Source: CAVQLX01 sp963811605
GTDB lineage: Bacteria; Desulfobacterota; Binatia; DP-6
Length of the DNA: 64,000 bases
Direction of reading: 5' to 3'
NCBI GenBank assembly: GCA_963811605.1
Contig: CAWESA010000022.1
Coordinates: forward strand, 124,001-188,000
Shown here: in pieces, positions 24,805 to 33,449 of the stretch
Position numbering within the stretch: position 1 is the stretch's first letter
How the letters are laid out: each line of letters opens with the position of its first letter
Notes under the pieces: model-generated
Databases searched by the model: none
Seen by the model: the letters and a program-made list of their open reading frames with translations, nothing else
Told to the model about the DNA's origin: nothing
Program-made: the position numbers and the translations under genes

Positions 24805-25221
24805 CTACCTCGATGACCGCTCGGCCATGGGGATCACGCGGGAGTCTTCCAGCATCGCGAAGCGATGGGGAAGATCGGTCTGAATCTCCGGGCTCGCGCT
24901 CAGAGCCAAGAACGCTTGCGGGGAAGGATAGTGCACCACCTGCACCACGTCCCAGCGCTCAGCGGAGGGGCCGATCAAACACGGTCCCCCGTCCGCCAGA
25001 AACACCCGCTTCGCGCCGACCGCCGCCAGATGCCGCTCCATGCCGGCGGCGTAGCGCTCGAAGAGTTCGCGACCGCTGACCGGGGTCGCGGGCGCAAGCT
25101 CCGGATGCGCCGAGTAGTCTGCGACGTCGCGAAGGCGATACAGGTTCAGCATGACGAAGGGCTCCTCCGGGAGTCGGCCCATCATCTCCTGAACGGCTTC
25201 CGGTGTCGGCAGGATGAACAT
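24805..25221 (-). CDS. DUF1330-like small protein (dimeric alpha+beta barrel)
   Basis: 138 residues. FVMLNLYRLRDVADYSAHPE, SGRELFERYAAGMERHLAAVGAKR and WDVVQVVHYPSPQAFLAL match the DUF1330/NIPSNAP-like ferredoxin-type fold. Many of these bind small molecules, and most have no known activity. It lies between two broken genes, on the same strand as both, so it may have been part of a longer operon with the enoyl-CoA hydratase upstream of it. Confidence 0.75.
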   Translation of the reverse strand: MFILPTPEAVQEMMGRLPEEPFVMLNLYRLRDVADYSAHPELAPATPVSGRELFERYAAGMERHLAAVGAKRVFLADGGPCLIGPSAERWDVVQVVHYPSPQAFLALSASPEIQTDLPHRFAMLEDSRVIPMAERSSR

Positions 25222-25302
25222 GGCGATCTCCTCTCGGGATTGGTTCGCCCCACCTCAGGGTACCCCGAAGGCGCCGGAGCCCGACGCTGGCCCGGTGCCG
25301 GC

Positions 25303-26116
25303 TCACTCGCTTCCCTGGTTGAACCGTGGACGTCTCTTCTCGAGGAAGGCCTGAATGCCTTCGCGCTGGTCCGGCGTGCCCATCGTCGCGAGGACGGCGC
25401 GGCGCTCCTCGGCGATGCTCTCCTGGAGCGGCCTCTCGCCGGCACCCACGATGCACCTGAGCATTCCGGCGACGGCGATCGTCGGCATGTCCGCCAGCTC
25501 GCGCGCCAGCGCGTGGGCGTGCTCGAACAGCTCGTCGTTCGGCCAGACTTCGTTGACGAGCCCGATCCCGCAGCGCCTCGGGGCCCGAGATCTTCTTCGC
25601 GCGAAGGATCATGTCGAGGGCGTGATCGCGTCCGACGCAGCGCGTGAGGCGCGCGCTCCCGCCCCATGCGGGGACCGTCCCGAGATCCAGCTCGGGAAGT
25701 CCCATCTTGCAGCCTTCCGCCGCCGCGAGGCGGAAGTGACAGGCGAGCGGCAGCTCGAGACCTCCGCCGAGGCAGTACCCACACAGCACGGCGACGACCG
25801 GCTTCGGGAGGTTCTCGATCGCGTCGAGGACGTGGAGGCGTTGGTCGAGGAGGGCCTCGAGACTTCCCATGCGTTGCAGGCCCTCGGGGAGCTGCTTCAG
25901 GTCCATTCCGACCGAGAAGTTGTCGGTCCCCGCACCGCGAATGACGACGGCACGCACGCCGGGGTCGCCCGCGACGCGTGCGACCTCCACCTCCAGCGCG
26001 TCCATGAAGTCGAGGCTCATGCGGTTCCGCGGACGATCGTTGATCACCAGGGTCTCGACCGGGCCATCTCGTTCGATGAGCAACGGAACCTCGGTCGCGT
26101 TGCCGTCGGCTGACAT
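25303..26116 (-). pseudogene. Enoyl-CoA hydratase/isomerase, single-base frameshift
   Basis: Crotonase-fold enzyme of fatty-acid or related CoA pathways. From ATG 26116 the first about 180 residues read well: VETLVINDRPRNRMSLDFMD, the oxyanion loops AGTDNFSVGMDLKQL and GYCLGGGLELPLACHFRLA, GLPELDLGTVPAWGGSARLTR. At 25567-25569 the frame breaks because GGG (minus strand) has one G too many. The other frame then continues IGLVNEVWPNDELFEHAHAL to the end at 25303 (FLEKRRPRFNQGSE). With two Gs it is a full-length 270-residue enzyme. This could be a real inactivation or a sequencing error. Confidence 0.83.
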
Positions 26117-26146
26117 GGCCCGTCCTGCTCGACGCGCGGTGGTGTT

Positions 26147-27460
26147 CTACGACGACGCGAGCGCCGCGCACTCCTGCTGCTTCACCGGATCGACCGTCGC
26201 AGCCGGGAGCCTGGGTGGCTTCATGAACGGCGGCGCCGCGAAGTCGAACAGCTCGAGGAGTGGATCGGCATTGGCGTCTCGCCGCGTGAGCGCGGGGAGG
26301 TCGAAGCGCGTCTCGATGAAGCGCAGGATCGACGTCTGGTCGGTCGGCGTGTGCGACACGTAGCGCTTGCGGGCGTAGGGCGATACCGCGACGAACGGCA
26401 CGCGGATGCCGAAGCGATCGAAGGCCGCCTGGTAGTCCGTCGGGGCGAGCGCGGGCGGGATGTCGTCCGGGGTGCACGCGAGGGGCGGCGGGACATGGTC
26501 CCAGAACCCGCCATGCTCGTCGTACGTGAGGAAGAGCGCCAGCCGGCTCCACTGCGGGCTGGCCATCGCCGCATCGATGATGCTCGCCACCAGCGCCTGC
26601 CCCAGCTGGATGTTCGTCGGCGGATGCTCGTCGTTCTCCGTCTCGCCGACGAACGACGGGTCGACGAAGGCGACCTGCGGCAGGGTGCCCGCCGCCGCGT
26701 CCACCGCGAACTGGCTGATCGGCGCCGTGTTGGTCGCCAGGCGCGCGCGCACGTAGCCGAAGAGTGCGCCGAACGGCAGGTCGGAATAGTAGATCTTCCA
26801 CGAGATCGGCGGCTGGGCCTCGTCGAGCAGGTTGAAGATCGTGCGCTGCGTCCACTCGGAACCGGTCAGATCCGGGAAGGCGTTGTTGATGTGCCCGAAC
26901 GACGTGCCGGCGAGCAGGTAGTAGCGGTTCGGGAACGTCTGGCTCAGCACGGAGCAGAAGTGCCGGTCGCTCATCGCGAACGTCTTGTAGAGCTTGTAGT
27001 AGAATGGCAGATCATGTGACTTGTAGAAGCCCATGGTCCGGCTGCCGCTCGGGTCCGACGGGTCGACGTTCTCGAGCGTGAAGCCGTTCATCTCGCCGTT
27101 GTTCCACTCGCGATGCGTCCCGTTCCAGCTGTGATCGAGGTCCGCCACCTCGCAGTAGCGCTTCTGGCGAAACGGCTTGATGGGGTCGCCACCGAGCGGG
27201 TCGGGGTTGGACGACCCCTTGAGCGGTCCGCTCTTGCGCCGCAGCTTGCCGAAATAGTGGTCGTACGAGCGGTTTTCCTGCATCAGGACCACGACGTGGT
27301 CGATCGGAATGGCACTGCCGTGGACGGCGCCCGGCGGGAGCGTCTCCGCGGGGAGCGCGCCCGCCGCGAAGGTGCAGCTCGGAGCCTGGGCCCGCGCAGG
27401 AGGGACAGTCCCAACGGTACACAGGGCGAGTCCGAGGCCGACGATGAGCGAGGTTCGCAT
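26147..27460 (-). CDS. Secreted phosphoesterase family protein (phospholipase C/acid phosphatase-like)
   Basis: 437 residues, beginning with a signal peptide (MRTSLIVGLGLALCTVGTVP, cleaved near ARAQA). The family motif VVVLMQENRSYDHYFGKLR lies near residue 57; it contains the metal-binding and catalytic Glu-Asn/Asp residues of PF04185. TYDEHGGFWDHVPPP near residue 325 completes the metal site. Members cleave phospholipid headgroups or phosphate monoesters outside the cell. The end is a Pro-rich tail (FDFAAPPFMKPPRLPAATVD). It stands alone, 30 bases upstream-side of the enoyl-CoA hydratase start, on the same strand. Confidence 0.88.
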   Translation of the reverse strand: MRTSLIVGLGLALCTVGTVPPARAQAPSCTFAAGALPAETLPPGAVHGSAIPIDHVVVLMQENRSYDHYFGKLRRKSGPLKGSSNPDPLGGDPIKPFRQKRYCEVADLDHSWNGTHREWNNGEMNGFTLENVDPSDPSGSRTMGFYKSHDLPFYYKLYKTFAMSDRHFCSVLSQTFPNRYYLLAGTSFGHINNAFPDLTGSEWTQRTIFNLLDEAQPPISWKIYYSDLPFGALFGYVRARLATNTAPISQFAVDAAAGTLPQVAFVDPSFVGETENDEHPPTNIQLGQALVASIIDAAMASPQWSRLALFLTYDEHGGFWDHVPPPLACTPDDIPPALAPTDYQAAFDRFGIRVPFVAVSPYARKRYVSHTPTDQTSILRFIETRFDLPALTRRDANADPLLELFDFAAPPFMKPPRLPAATVDPVKQQECAALASS

Positions 27461-27606
27461 ACGGCCGCATAGGCAGCCTGCGGGCTGGGGGTCAAGACAA
27501 AACGTCACCCGGGGTTCACGTTGTACGGGTCGATGCGCCGCGAGACCGGCTCGTCGATCTCCAGGCGGCCACGCAGGTACGCACCGTCGAAGGCGGGGCC
27601 GGATGG

Positions 27607-27885
27607 ATGGCGATTCCTCGCAGCCTTGGCGCCCACTGGCTGCTCCACCGCGTCGACGCGCTGTGGGAATTTCACAAGGTGCACCACTCGAGCCGCACGC
27701 TCGACTGGCTCGCCACGTTTCGTTCACACCTCGTCGAGCAGGTGGTCCGGCGGCTGGTGGCTCCCCTGCTCCTGCTGGTCGCCGGCTTCCCGCTCGATGT
27801 GATCGTCGCCGCGGCCGCGATCTTCACCGTCTGGGCGACGTTCAATCACTCGAACCTCCGAGCGCGACTCGGACCGCTGGAGCAC
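27607..27885 (+). pseudogene. Sterol desaturase/fatty-acid hydroxylase remnant
   Basis: The plus frame reads AHWLLHRVDALWEFHKVHHS followed by DWLATFRSHLVEQVVRRL and FTVWATFNHSNLRARLGPLE, which contains the middle two His clusters (HKVHHSS and FNHSNL) of the FA_hydroxylase family. The N-terminal membrane segments and first His cluster are absent, and after RLGPLE the expected C-terminal His cluster (such as HxxHH) is replaced by unrelated sequence. It is best read as a degenerated fragment, not an active iron enzyme. Confidence 0.62.
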
Positions 27886-28882
27886 CCCGTCACGCACCGG
27901 TCGCAGCCCTGGCGGACCCCGCTGATCCCCGCGGATCCCGCCAAGGAGGTGCGCGTGCTCCACTCGGCGGCGCGATCCTGCGGCCGTTCCTGGCCGACCG
28001 GCGCCGCGATCGGCGCGTCCCACATCATCCGGGAGGCTCCCCGGATACCGGTCGCGGTAGATGACGCCCGCCCCGGGTCCGGTGACGCCTGCTCGCAGAG
28101 TTCCGGCGCGCCGCGGGTCCCGATGCATGTTCCTGACTGCACTCGGCCTGCCCGCGCGTTGGCCGCTTCGAGCGAGACCGGGTCGACGGCCTCCCTGCCA
28201 GGACCACGCGAATGGCTGGCCCGGCGCTGCGCATGGCCCCGGGGCGGGTCCGCCGTCGGGTGGTGTGCTCTCCGGGAGTGTATCCACACTTCGCTGCAAT
28301 TCGCGGTTGTAATTTCGCTCGCCCCGCCTCAAGATAACCAGGCTCTCGCGCGTCCCCGCGCGTTCCGTGTCACTCTCAGAGGAGGCAACGGACGGAGACT
28401 GACATGTCGGTCCACATGCGGCTGCCCACCCGCCCGACCGAGGGCGATCGGCCGAAGGGGACGGCGTGCGCGACGGCGCGGCCCTGTTGCCCGGTCGATC
28501 CCCTCTCGCCTCGCGCGCTCGCAACATCGACCGGCGCCGGGCCACGGTCCCGACCCCCGGCACCGGAGCAGGAGGAGGTGACATGCAGGACGGGTAGACG
28601 CCCCGTATCGAGCCGGTCTCAGGCTGGCACGGCTGTCCGGTTCGTCGAGCAGGCCGCCTCGCGCACAAAGTGCCCGCGACGGCGCCCCGGGAAGATGTCT
28701 GAGGCTGCAGCCCCGGCGACAGCCGCTGCAGAACTCTCGGCCTCGACCGGACTCATCAGGCCCCTGGGAGGACCCACACCATAGACATCGCGTGAAACGG
28801 AGCCGGAGGGGACGCCCCGGCACCCCGTGGCGCCGGAGGTCGTCATCGATCTAGCCGTTCGTTGCAAGCTGAAAGGGGGAAG
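27886..28882. other. About 1 kb without a recognisable gene
   Basis: Open frames occur on both strands but are Arg/Pro/Ala-rich with no family-like pattern, and none has a ribosome binding site. A slightly less GC-rich stretch near 28280-28345 may hold a promoter for the secreted protein at 28883, but no clear -35/-10 pair stands out. No tRNA-like fold or terminator was identified. It follows the desaturase remnant and may be further decayed DNA. Confidence 0.4.
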
Positions 28883-31054
28883 ATGATGTCATTCGCACGC
28901 TGTCTCGGTGCCCTTCTGGTCGGGGCCCTGGTCGGTAGCGCGGGCGCCCAGCCCGTGGCGCCACCACCGACCGCAACCGTGGTGAATTTCGACGACTGCT
29001 GTCCGGACGCGCCGGACAGCGCCTTCGCCCAGCCTCCACCCTTCCCTCCCGACACGTACGTCGCTCGCGGGGTGACGTTCACGGGCTTCGGCACCAACGG
29101 AGGTGCCGTGTTCCTACTCGGTAACGGCAACTTGGGAGATCCCGTCCAGCAGCAGTTCGTCTCGTCGCCCAACGCGCTGAGCTTCATCAGCATCACGAGC
29201 AATACGGACGGCGGCCTCGTGCAATCACCGGAGACACTGTCCTTCTACCCGCCGGTCACGTCTCTGCAGTTCGACGTCACGACGATCGGGCTCGCGTGCG
29301 CCGACGCGGGGCCCGGCTCGCAGGCTCAGGCGCTGACGGTCCAGGCGTTTGCGCCCGGAGGGAGCTCCTTGGGGAGCACCCAGGTGGTCATCCCGGACAC
29401 CGGTGCCACCTTCGCCTTCAGCTATCCGTCGGGAGCGGCGAAGGTGGTCGTGACCGGTAACCGCCATTGCGGTCCGCCGGGGAACCTGTTCGACGGCCAG
29501 GACCTCTGGTCGATGGACAACGTCGCCTACGTGTCGATCCTGCCAAGCAGCAAGTGCGGACCCCTCGAGCTGCAGGCGGCGGGGAAATACGCCAAGGACC
29601 GCGCCAAGTGCTACAGCAAGGCATCACTCCGCGGGGAACCGGTCGACCCGCAGTGCCTCGAGCGTGCCGGCACGCGGTTCGCGAAGGGATTCGGGAAGGC
29701 GGCCAGGCCGGGGGACTGCCCGTCGCCAGAGGACGCGACGGCGACCGGAGCCACCGTCGACGATCTCGTCGCCGCTATCGTCGCCGAGATCACGGGCGGG
29801 GACCCGGGCCCGGACCTGTGTCAGGGCATGGAGATCAAGGAGGCGGGCGTGAAGGCGGACAAGGTGACCAAGTGCTACTTGAAGGCGGCGAGGGCGGGAG
29901 CGGCTCCCGATGCGACCTGCGTCACGCATGCGGGGGAGAGATTGAACACGGCGCTCCAGAAGTGCGGAACGCCCGGACAGCTCGCTCCGCTCGAGGCGCT
30001 GATCGACGGCTTCGCCAACGATCTCGCCCGCACGCTCGCCATCGCGACCACGACCACCACGACCACCACGACCACCACCACGACGACCACGACGGCCCCG
30101 CCGCTCGGCCAGCATCTGAACTTCACCACCACTGCAGGCACGGCCGACTGTAGCCTCCCGGCCGCCGCGCCATTCTCGGGCACGCTCTACGCCGACGCTG
30201 CCGCCACCATGCCGCTCGAGGGTCTCGGGCTCGGCTGTCTCTACATCGGCGGCGGCAACGCGGGCGTCGCGCCGTCGCTGATCCCGGAGAACGCCACCAC
30301 GATCCTCGACTCGGCCGACGGCATGACGCTCACGGCGAGCTTCGGCACCGGCCCGCGGGACTGCTCGCGCGGACCGTCGGGCGCGCGCCACTGCGTGCAG
30401 GCCCCGACCATGTCGTGCACGACCGATGCCGACTGCGCCTTCATCGCGGGCAGCTGTCAGGTCGATGCCAACTGCTTCTTCGGGCCCCCGGTACCCATCG
30501 AGGGCTTCCCCACGAACTGCATCGTGAACACGTTCGCGGCCGACGCGAGCGGCACGATCGACACCGCCACGGGCAGCTCCACCACCAACATCTCGCTTCT
30601 CTCGCGGGTGTACCTGACCCTCGTCGAGCCGACTGCCTGCCCGCAGTGCATCAGCGGCGCCTGCAACTACGGGGAGAACGCAGGCGGCGCGTGCACGACC
30701 ACGAACAGCTCGCTGACCACGCTGGACTGCCCGCCGAGCAACGGGACCTTCATCGGCACCATCCCCGTGGACCTGAGCCCGCTCACGACGGGGCCGAACC
30801 TGGTGACGGCGGCGGATGGCCTCTTCTGTCCGGGCCAGATCAATCCGGGCAGCTTCGGTGAGCCCACCACCCAGGCGATCGAGCAGGTGGGCGCGCCCAG
30901 CGGCGACCTGACGGACGGCATGCCGCACGCCGGGGTCCTGGTGAGCAACTTCTGCATCCCGCCCACCGGGAACGGCGCCGTCGACGCGCTGGCGGACCTG
31001 CCGGGTCCGGGCTCGCTCAGCCTGCCCGGGAACGCGCAATTCGTCACGCCGTAG
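28883..31054 (+). CDS. Large secreted Cys-rich protein with duplicated module and poly-Thr linker
   Basis: 723 residues. A signal peptide (MMSFARCLGALLVGALVGSA) precedes a beta-rich domain of about 190 residues (VNFDDCC, then RGVTFTGFGTNGGAVFLLG). Two related helical modules follow, at about residues 225-305 and 313-385, each with spaced Cys and a KCYxKA core (AKDRAKCYSKASLRGEPVDP and ADKVTKCYLKAARAGAAPDA). A run of 16 Thr codes a flexible linker near residue 389. The rest is a Cys-rich C-terminal domain of about 315 residues. AAAGGGGGAAG sits just before the ATGATG start. No enzyme motif was recognised, so a surface or extracellular binding role is only a guess. Confidence 0.8.
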   Translation: MMSFARCLGALLVGALVGSAGAQPVAPPPTATVVNFDDCCPDAPDSAFAQPPPFPPDTYVARGVTFTGFGTNGGAVFLLGNGNLGDPVQQQFVSSPNALSFISITSNTDGGLVQSPETLSFYPPVTSLQFDVTTIGLACADAGPGSQAQALTVQAFAPGGSSLGSTQVVIPDTGATFAFSYPSGAAKVVVTGNRHCGPPGNLFDGQDLWSMDNVAYVSILPSSKCGPLELQAAGKYAKDRAKCYSKASLRGEPVDPQCLERAGTRFAKGFGKAARPGDCPSPEDATATGATVDDLVAAIVAEITGGDPGPDLCQGMEIKEAGVKADKVTKCYLKAARAGAAPDATCVTHAGERLNTALQKCGTPGQLAPLEALIDGFANDLARTLAIATTTTTTTTTTTTTTTTAPPLGQHLNFTTTAGTADCSLPAAAPFSGTLYADAAATMPLEGLGLGCLYIGGGNAGVAPSLIPENATTILDSADGMTLTASFGTGPRDCSRGPSGARHCVQAPTMSCTTDADCAFIAGSCQVDANCFFGPPVPIEGFPTNCIVNTFAADASGTIDTATGSSTTNISLLSRVYLTLVEPTACPQCISGACNYGENAGGACTTTNSSLTTLDCPPSNGTFIGTIPVDLSPLTTGPNLVTAADGLFCPGQINPGSFGEPTTQAIEQVGAPSGDLTDGMPHAGVLVSNFCIPPTGNGAVDALADLPGPGSLSLPGNAQFVTP
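30047..30094 (+). repeat. ACC/ACG microsatellite coding a 16-Thr linker
   Basis: Sixteen consecutive Thr codons, ACC mixed with ACG, inside the secreted Cys-rich protein. It separates the duplicated Cys/Lys modules from the C-terminal domain. Poly-Thr tracts commonly act as spacers in exported proteins, and mixing the two codons lowers slippage. Confidence 0.9.
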
Positions 31055-31078
31055 CCGGACTCCTCCGATCATTCGAGC

Positions 31079-31112
31079 TCCCGGCGCCGGCCCGAGGTGG
31101 CCGGCGCCGGGA
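31079..31112. terminator. Perfect 14-bp hairpin, putative bidirectional terminator
   Basis: TCCCGGCGCCGGCC at 31079-31092 pairs perfectly with GGCCGGCGCCGGGA at 31099-31112 around a six-base loop. It sits 25 bases after the secreted-protein stop and 50 bases before the convergent hemY stop. There is no T-tract. Its form matches the hairpin at 1224-1262, suggesting GC-only terminators in this genome. Confidence 0.6.
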
Positions 31113-31161
31113 AGCCCGGGGAGAGCGCGTCTCCGACATGGGCCGGCAGCGGGCTCCAGCA

Positions 31162-32559
31162 TCAGCCGTTCGCGACCGAATCGTCCGCCGCCGCCTCGCC
31201 GCTGCGCACGCAGTCGGGAATGCCGACGCCGCGGTACGCCGCGCCCGCCAGCGCGAGCCCCGGCAGCGCCGCGACGCGCGCCTCGATCGCCGCCACGCGA
31301 TCGAGGTGTCCGACCGCGTACTGCGGCATGCCCCGCCGGTAGCGGGCGACGCGGACCAGCACCGGGTCGGCGGCGATGCCGAGCAGCGCGCGCAGCTCGG
31401 CGCGCACGGTCGTCACCAGCGTGGCGTCGTCCAGCTCCACCAGCTCCGGTCTGCGCGCACCCCCCACGAAGGCGCGCAGCAGCTCGTGGCCCGCGGGGGC
31501 GCGGCCCGGGTACTTGCGGCTGGCGAAGGTGCAGGCCAGCAGCGACCGCCGCTCCGCGAACGGCACCACGAAGCCGAAGCCGGTGAGCCGGTCGGCGACG
31601 CCGGCGGCGGGGAAGGCGAGGGTCACGGTGGCCGACGAGGCGTAGTCGATGGCGTCCAGCTCGCGGGCGAGGGCGGCGTCGAGCGGGGCCACCAGTCGCG
31701 CCGCGGCGAACGCCGGCGTCGCGACGATCACGGCGTCGGCGTCGAACCTCTGGCCCCCTGCATGCACCCGCCAGCGCTCACCGTCGTGCGCGAGGGAGTC
31801 CGCCGCCGTGCCCAGCCGCACGACGCCTTCCGGCAGCCGTCGCGCGAGGGCGTCCACCAGCGCGCCCATCCCGTCCGCCGGCGCGACGAACATGCCGTAG
31901 CGCGCGCCCGCGCTGCCGCGCGACACCCGCGTCGTCGCGCGCAGCCCCAGGATCACGCTGCGATGCGCGCGCTCGAGCTCGAGGAACCGCGGCATGGTGG
32001 CGGCCAGCGACAGATGCTCCGGATCGGCCGTGTAGATCCCGCCCGCCAGCGGATCGGCGACGCGGGCGAGCGCCTCGTCACCGAGCCGGCGCCGGACGAA
32101 CGCCCCGAGGCTCTCGTCGCCGCCGCCCGAGCGGCGCGGCAACACCAGGTCGAGGGCCATGCGAAGCTTGCCGCGGAGCGAGAACAGCGGTGAGGTCGCC
32201 ACCGGCCACGGGGACGTCGGCGCCATCAGCAAGAACCCCTCGGGCAGCGGCTGCAGGCGTCCGTCGTGCACGACGTAGGTGCGGCGCTCACCCTCACGGG
32301 TGCCGACGAGACGGTCCGCGATGCCGACGCGCGCGCACAGCGCTAGGCCCCACGGCTTGTCGGTGATCATCGAGTCGGCGCCCTGCTCGACGACGAAGCC
32401 GCCGGTTCGCTCGGTGCCAACGCTTCCACCGAGGCGGTCGGCCGTCTCGAGGAGTACGACGTCGAGCGCGGCGCCTGCCTGCGCGTGCTCGATGCAGCGG
32501 TGCGCGGCGGCGAGCCCGGCGATCCCGCCGCCGATCACCACGACGCGCCGGCCGGTCAT
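31162..32559 (-). CDS. hemY: Protoporphyrinogen oxidase, oxygen-dependent HemY type
   Basis: Oxidises protoporphyrinogen IX to protoporphyrin IX, the penultimate step of heme synthesis, with FAD and oxygen. 465 residues. FAD motif VVVIGGGIAGLAAAHRC, then LLETADRLGGSVGTERTGGF and EQGADSMIT; the substrate domain has FSLRGKLRMALDLVLPRR and DPLAGGIYTADPEHLSL; the C-terminal FAD motif region LPGLALAGAAYRGVGIPDCV is intact. It is the last gene of hemE-hemH-hemY, with its ATG overlapping the hemH stop (ATGA). Oxygen dependence suggests an aerobe. Confidence 0.93.
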   Translation of the reverse strand: MTGRRVVVIGGGIAGLAAAHRCIEHAQAGAALDVVLLETADRLGGSVGTERTGGFVVEQGADSMITDKPWGLALCARVGIADRLVGTREGERRTYVVHDGRLQPLPEGFLLMAPTSPWPVATSPLFSLRGKLRMALDLVLPRRSGGGDESLGAFVRRRLGDEALARVADPLAGGIYTADPEHLSLAATMPRFLELERAHRSVILGLRATTRVSRGSAGARYGMFVAPADGMGALVDALARRLPEGVVRLGTAADSLAHDGERWRVHAGGQRFDADAVIVATPAFAAARLVAPLDAALARELDAIDYASSATVTLAFPAAGVADRLTGFGFVVPFAERRSLLACTFASRKYPGRAPAGHELLRAFVGGARRPELVELDDATLVTTVRAELRALLGIAADPVLVRVARYRRGMPQYAVGHLDRVAAIEARVAALPGLALAGAAYRGVGIPDCVRSGEAAADDSVANG

Positions 32560-33449
32560 GCGGCGCGCTCCCGGACCAGCTCGGCCAGCATGCGGATGAA
32601 CAGCGGATGATCGTTCACCGTGGCGGCGCGCGCGAACGGGAGGCCGAGGTCCGTCGCCGTGGCGCGCGCCTCGACGTCGAGATCGTACAGCACCTCGACG
32701 TGATCGCAGACGAACCCGATCGGCGCGACGGCCACACCGGGGACGCGCTCTTCCGCCAGGCGCCGCAGCGTCGCGTTGACGTCGGGCTCGAGCCACGGAT
32801 CGCGCGGGCTTCCGCTGCGGCTCTGGTAGGCGAGCTCCCACGCCGCGCCGTCGAGACGCGCGGCGACCGCTCGCGCCGTGGCCTCGAGCTCCGCCGCGTA
32901 CGGCGACCGCTGCGCTGCCGCGACGGGAATGCTGTGCGCGGTGAAGACGACGCGTGCCCCCGCCGGCAGCGCCGCCAGGGCGGCGCGCACCTGCTCGGCG
33001 ACCGCCTCGACGAACAGGGGATGGGTGTGCCAGGAGCCCACGTAGTCGATGACGGGCGCGCGCACACCGAGCGCGCCGCGCCCCTCGTCCACCGCCTCGA
33101 CGTAACGCTCGCGGCTCGCCTCGTTGGCGTGCGGCGCCAGGATGACGCCGACCGCGCGCCGGACGCCGTCGAGCGCCATCTGTCCGAGTGTGCCCGCGAT
33201 GTACGGCTCCCAGTTGCGCATGCCGACGTACACCGGAGTCCGGCCGAGCAGCCGGCGCAGACCGTCGGCCTGGCGGAAGGTCAGCGCGTTCAGCGGCGAG
33301 CGGCCGCCGATCAGCTCGTAGTGGTGTGCGACCTCCTCGAGGCGCTCGGGGGGGATGCGCCGCCCGCGCGTGACGTTGTCGAGGAACGGGCGGATCTCCT
33401 CCGGGCGGGTGGGTCCGCCGAAGGCGATCAGCAGGACCGCGTCCGTCAT
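32556..33449 (-). CDS. hemH: Ferrochelatase
   Basis: Inserts Fe2+ into protoporphyrin IX, the last step of heme synthesis. 297 residues, normal for the soluble or peripheral form. LLIAFGGPTRPEEIRPFLDNV at the start, YVGMRNWEPYIAGTL, the catalytic His in FTAHSIPVA, and the second active-site element GFVCDHVEVLYDLDVEA with its Glu are all present. ATGA overlaps join it to hemE upstream and hemY downstream, so the three are translated together, probably in near-equal amounts. Confidence 0.95.
   Translation of the reverse strand: MTDAVLLIAFGGPTRPEEIRPFLDNVTRGRRIPPERLEEVAHHYELIGGRSPLNALTFRQADGLRRLLGRTPVYVGMRNWEPYIAGTLGQMALDGVRRAVGVILAPHANEASRERYVEAVDEGRGALGVRAPVIDYVGSWHTHPLFVEAVAEQVRAALAALPAGARVVFTAHSIPVAAAQRSPYAAELEATARAVAARLDGAAWELAYQSRSGSPRDPWLEPDVNATLRRLAEERVPGVAVAPIGFVCDHVEVLYDLDVEARATATDLGLPFARAATVNDHPLFIRMLAELVRERAA

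Noticed and set aside
27505..27687. Minus-strand frame ending RRIDPYNVNPG near the desaturase remnant
   Set aside because: It looks vaguely like a protein C-terminus, but no start, ribosome site or family was seen, and it overlaps the desaturase fragment.
28622..28640. Possible sigma-54 box (TGGCACGG)
   Set aside because: The -12 TTGC element is missing at the required spacing.
28404..28784. Plus-strand frame of 126 residues in the gene-poor interval
   Set aside because: Arg/Pro/Thr-rich, no ribosome binding site and no recognisable pattern; likely chance.
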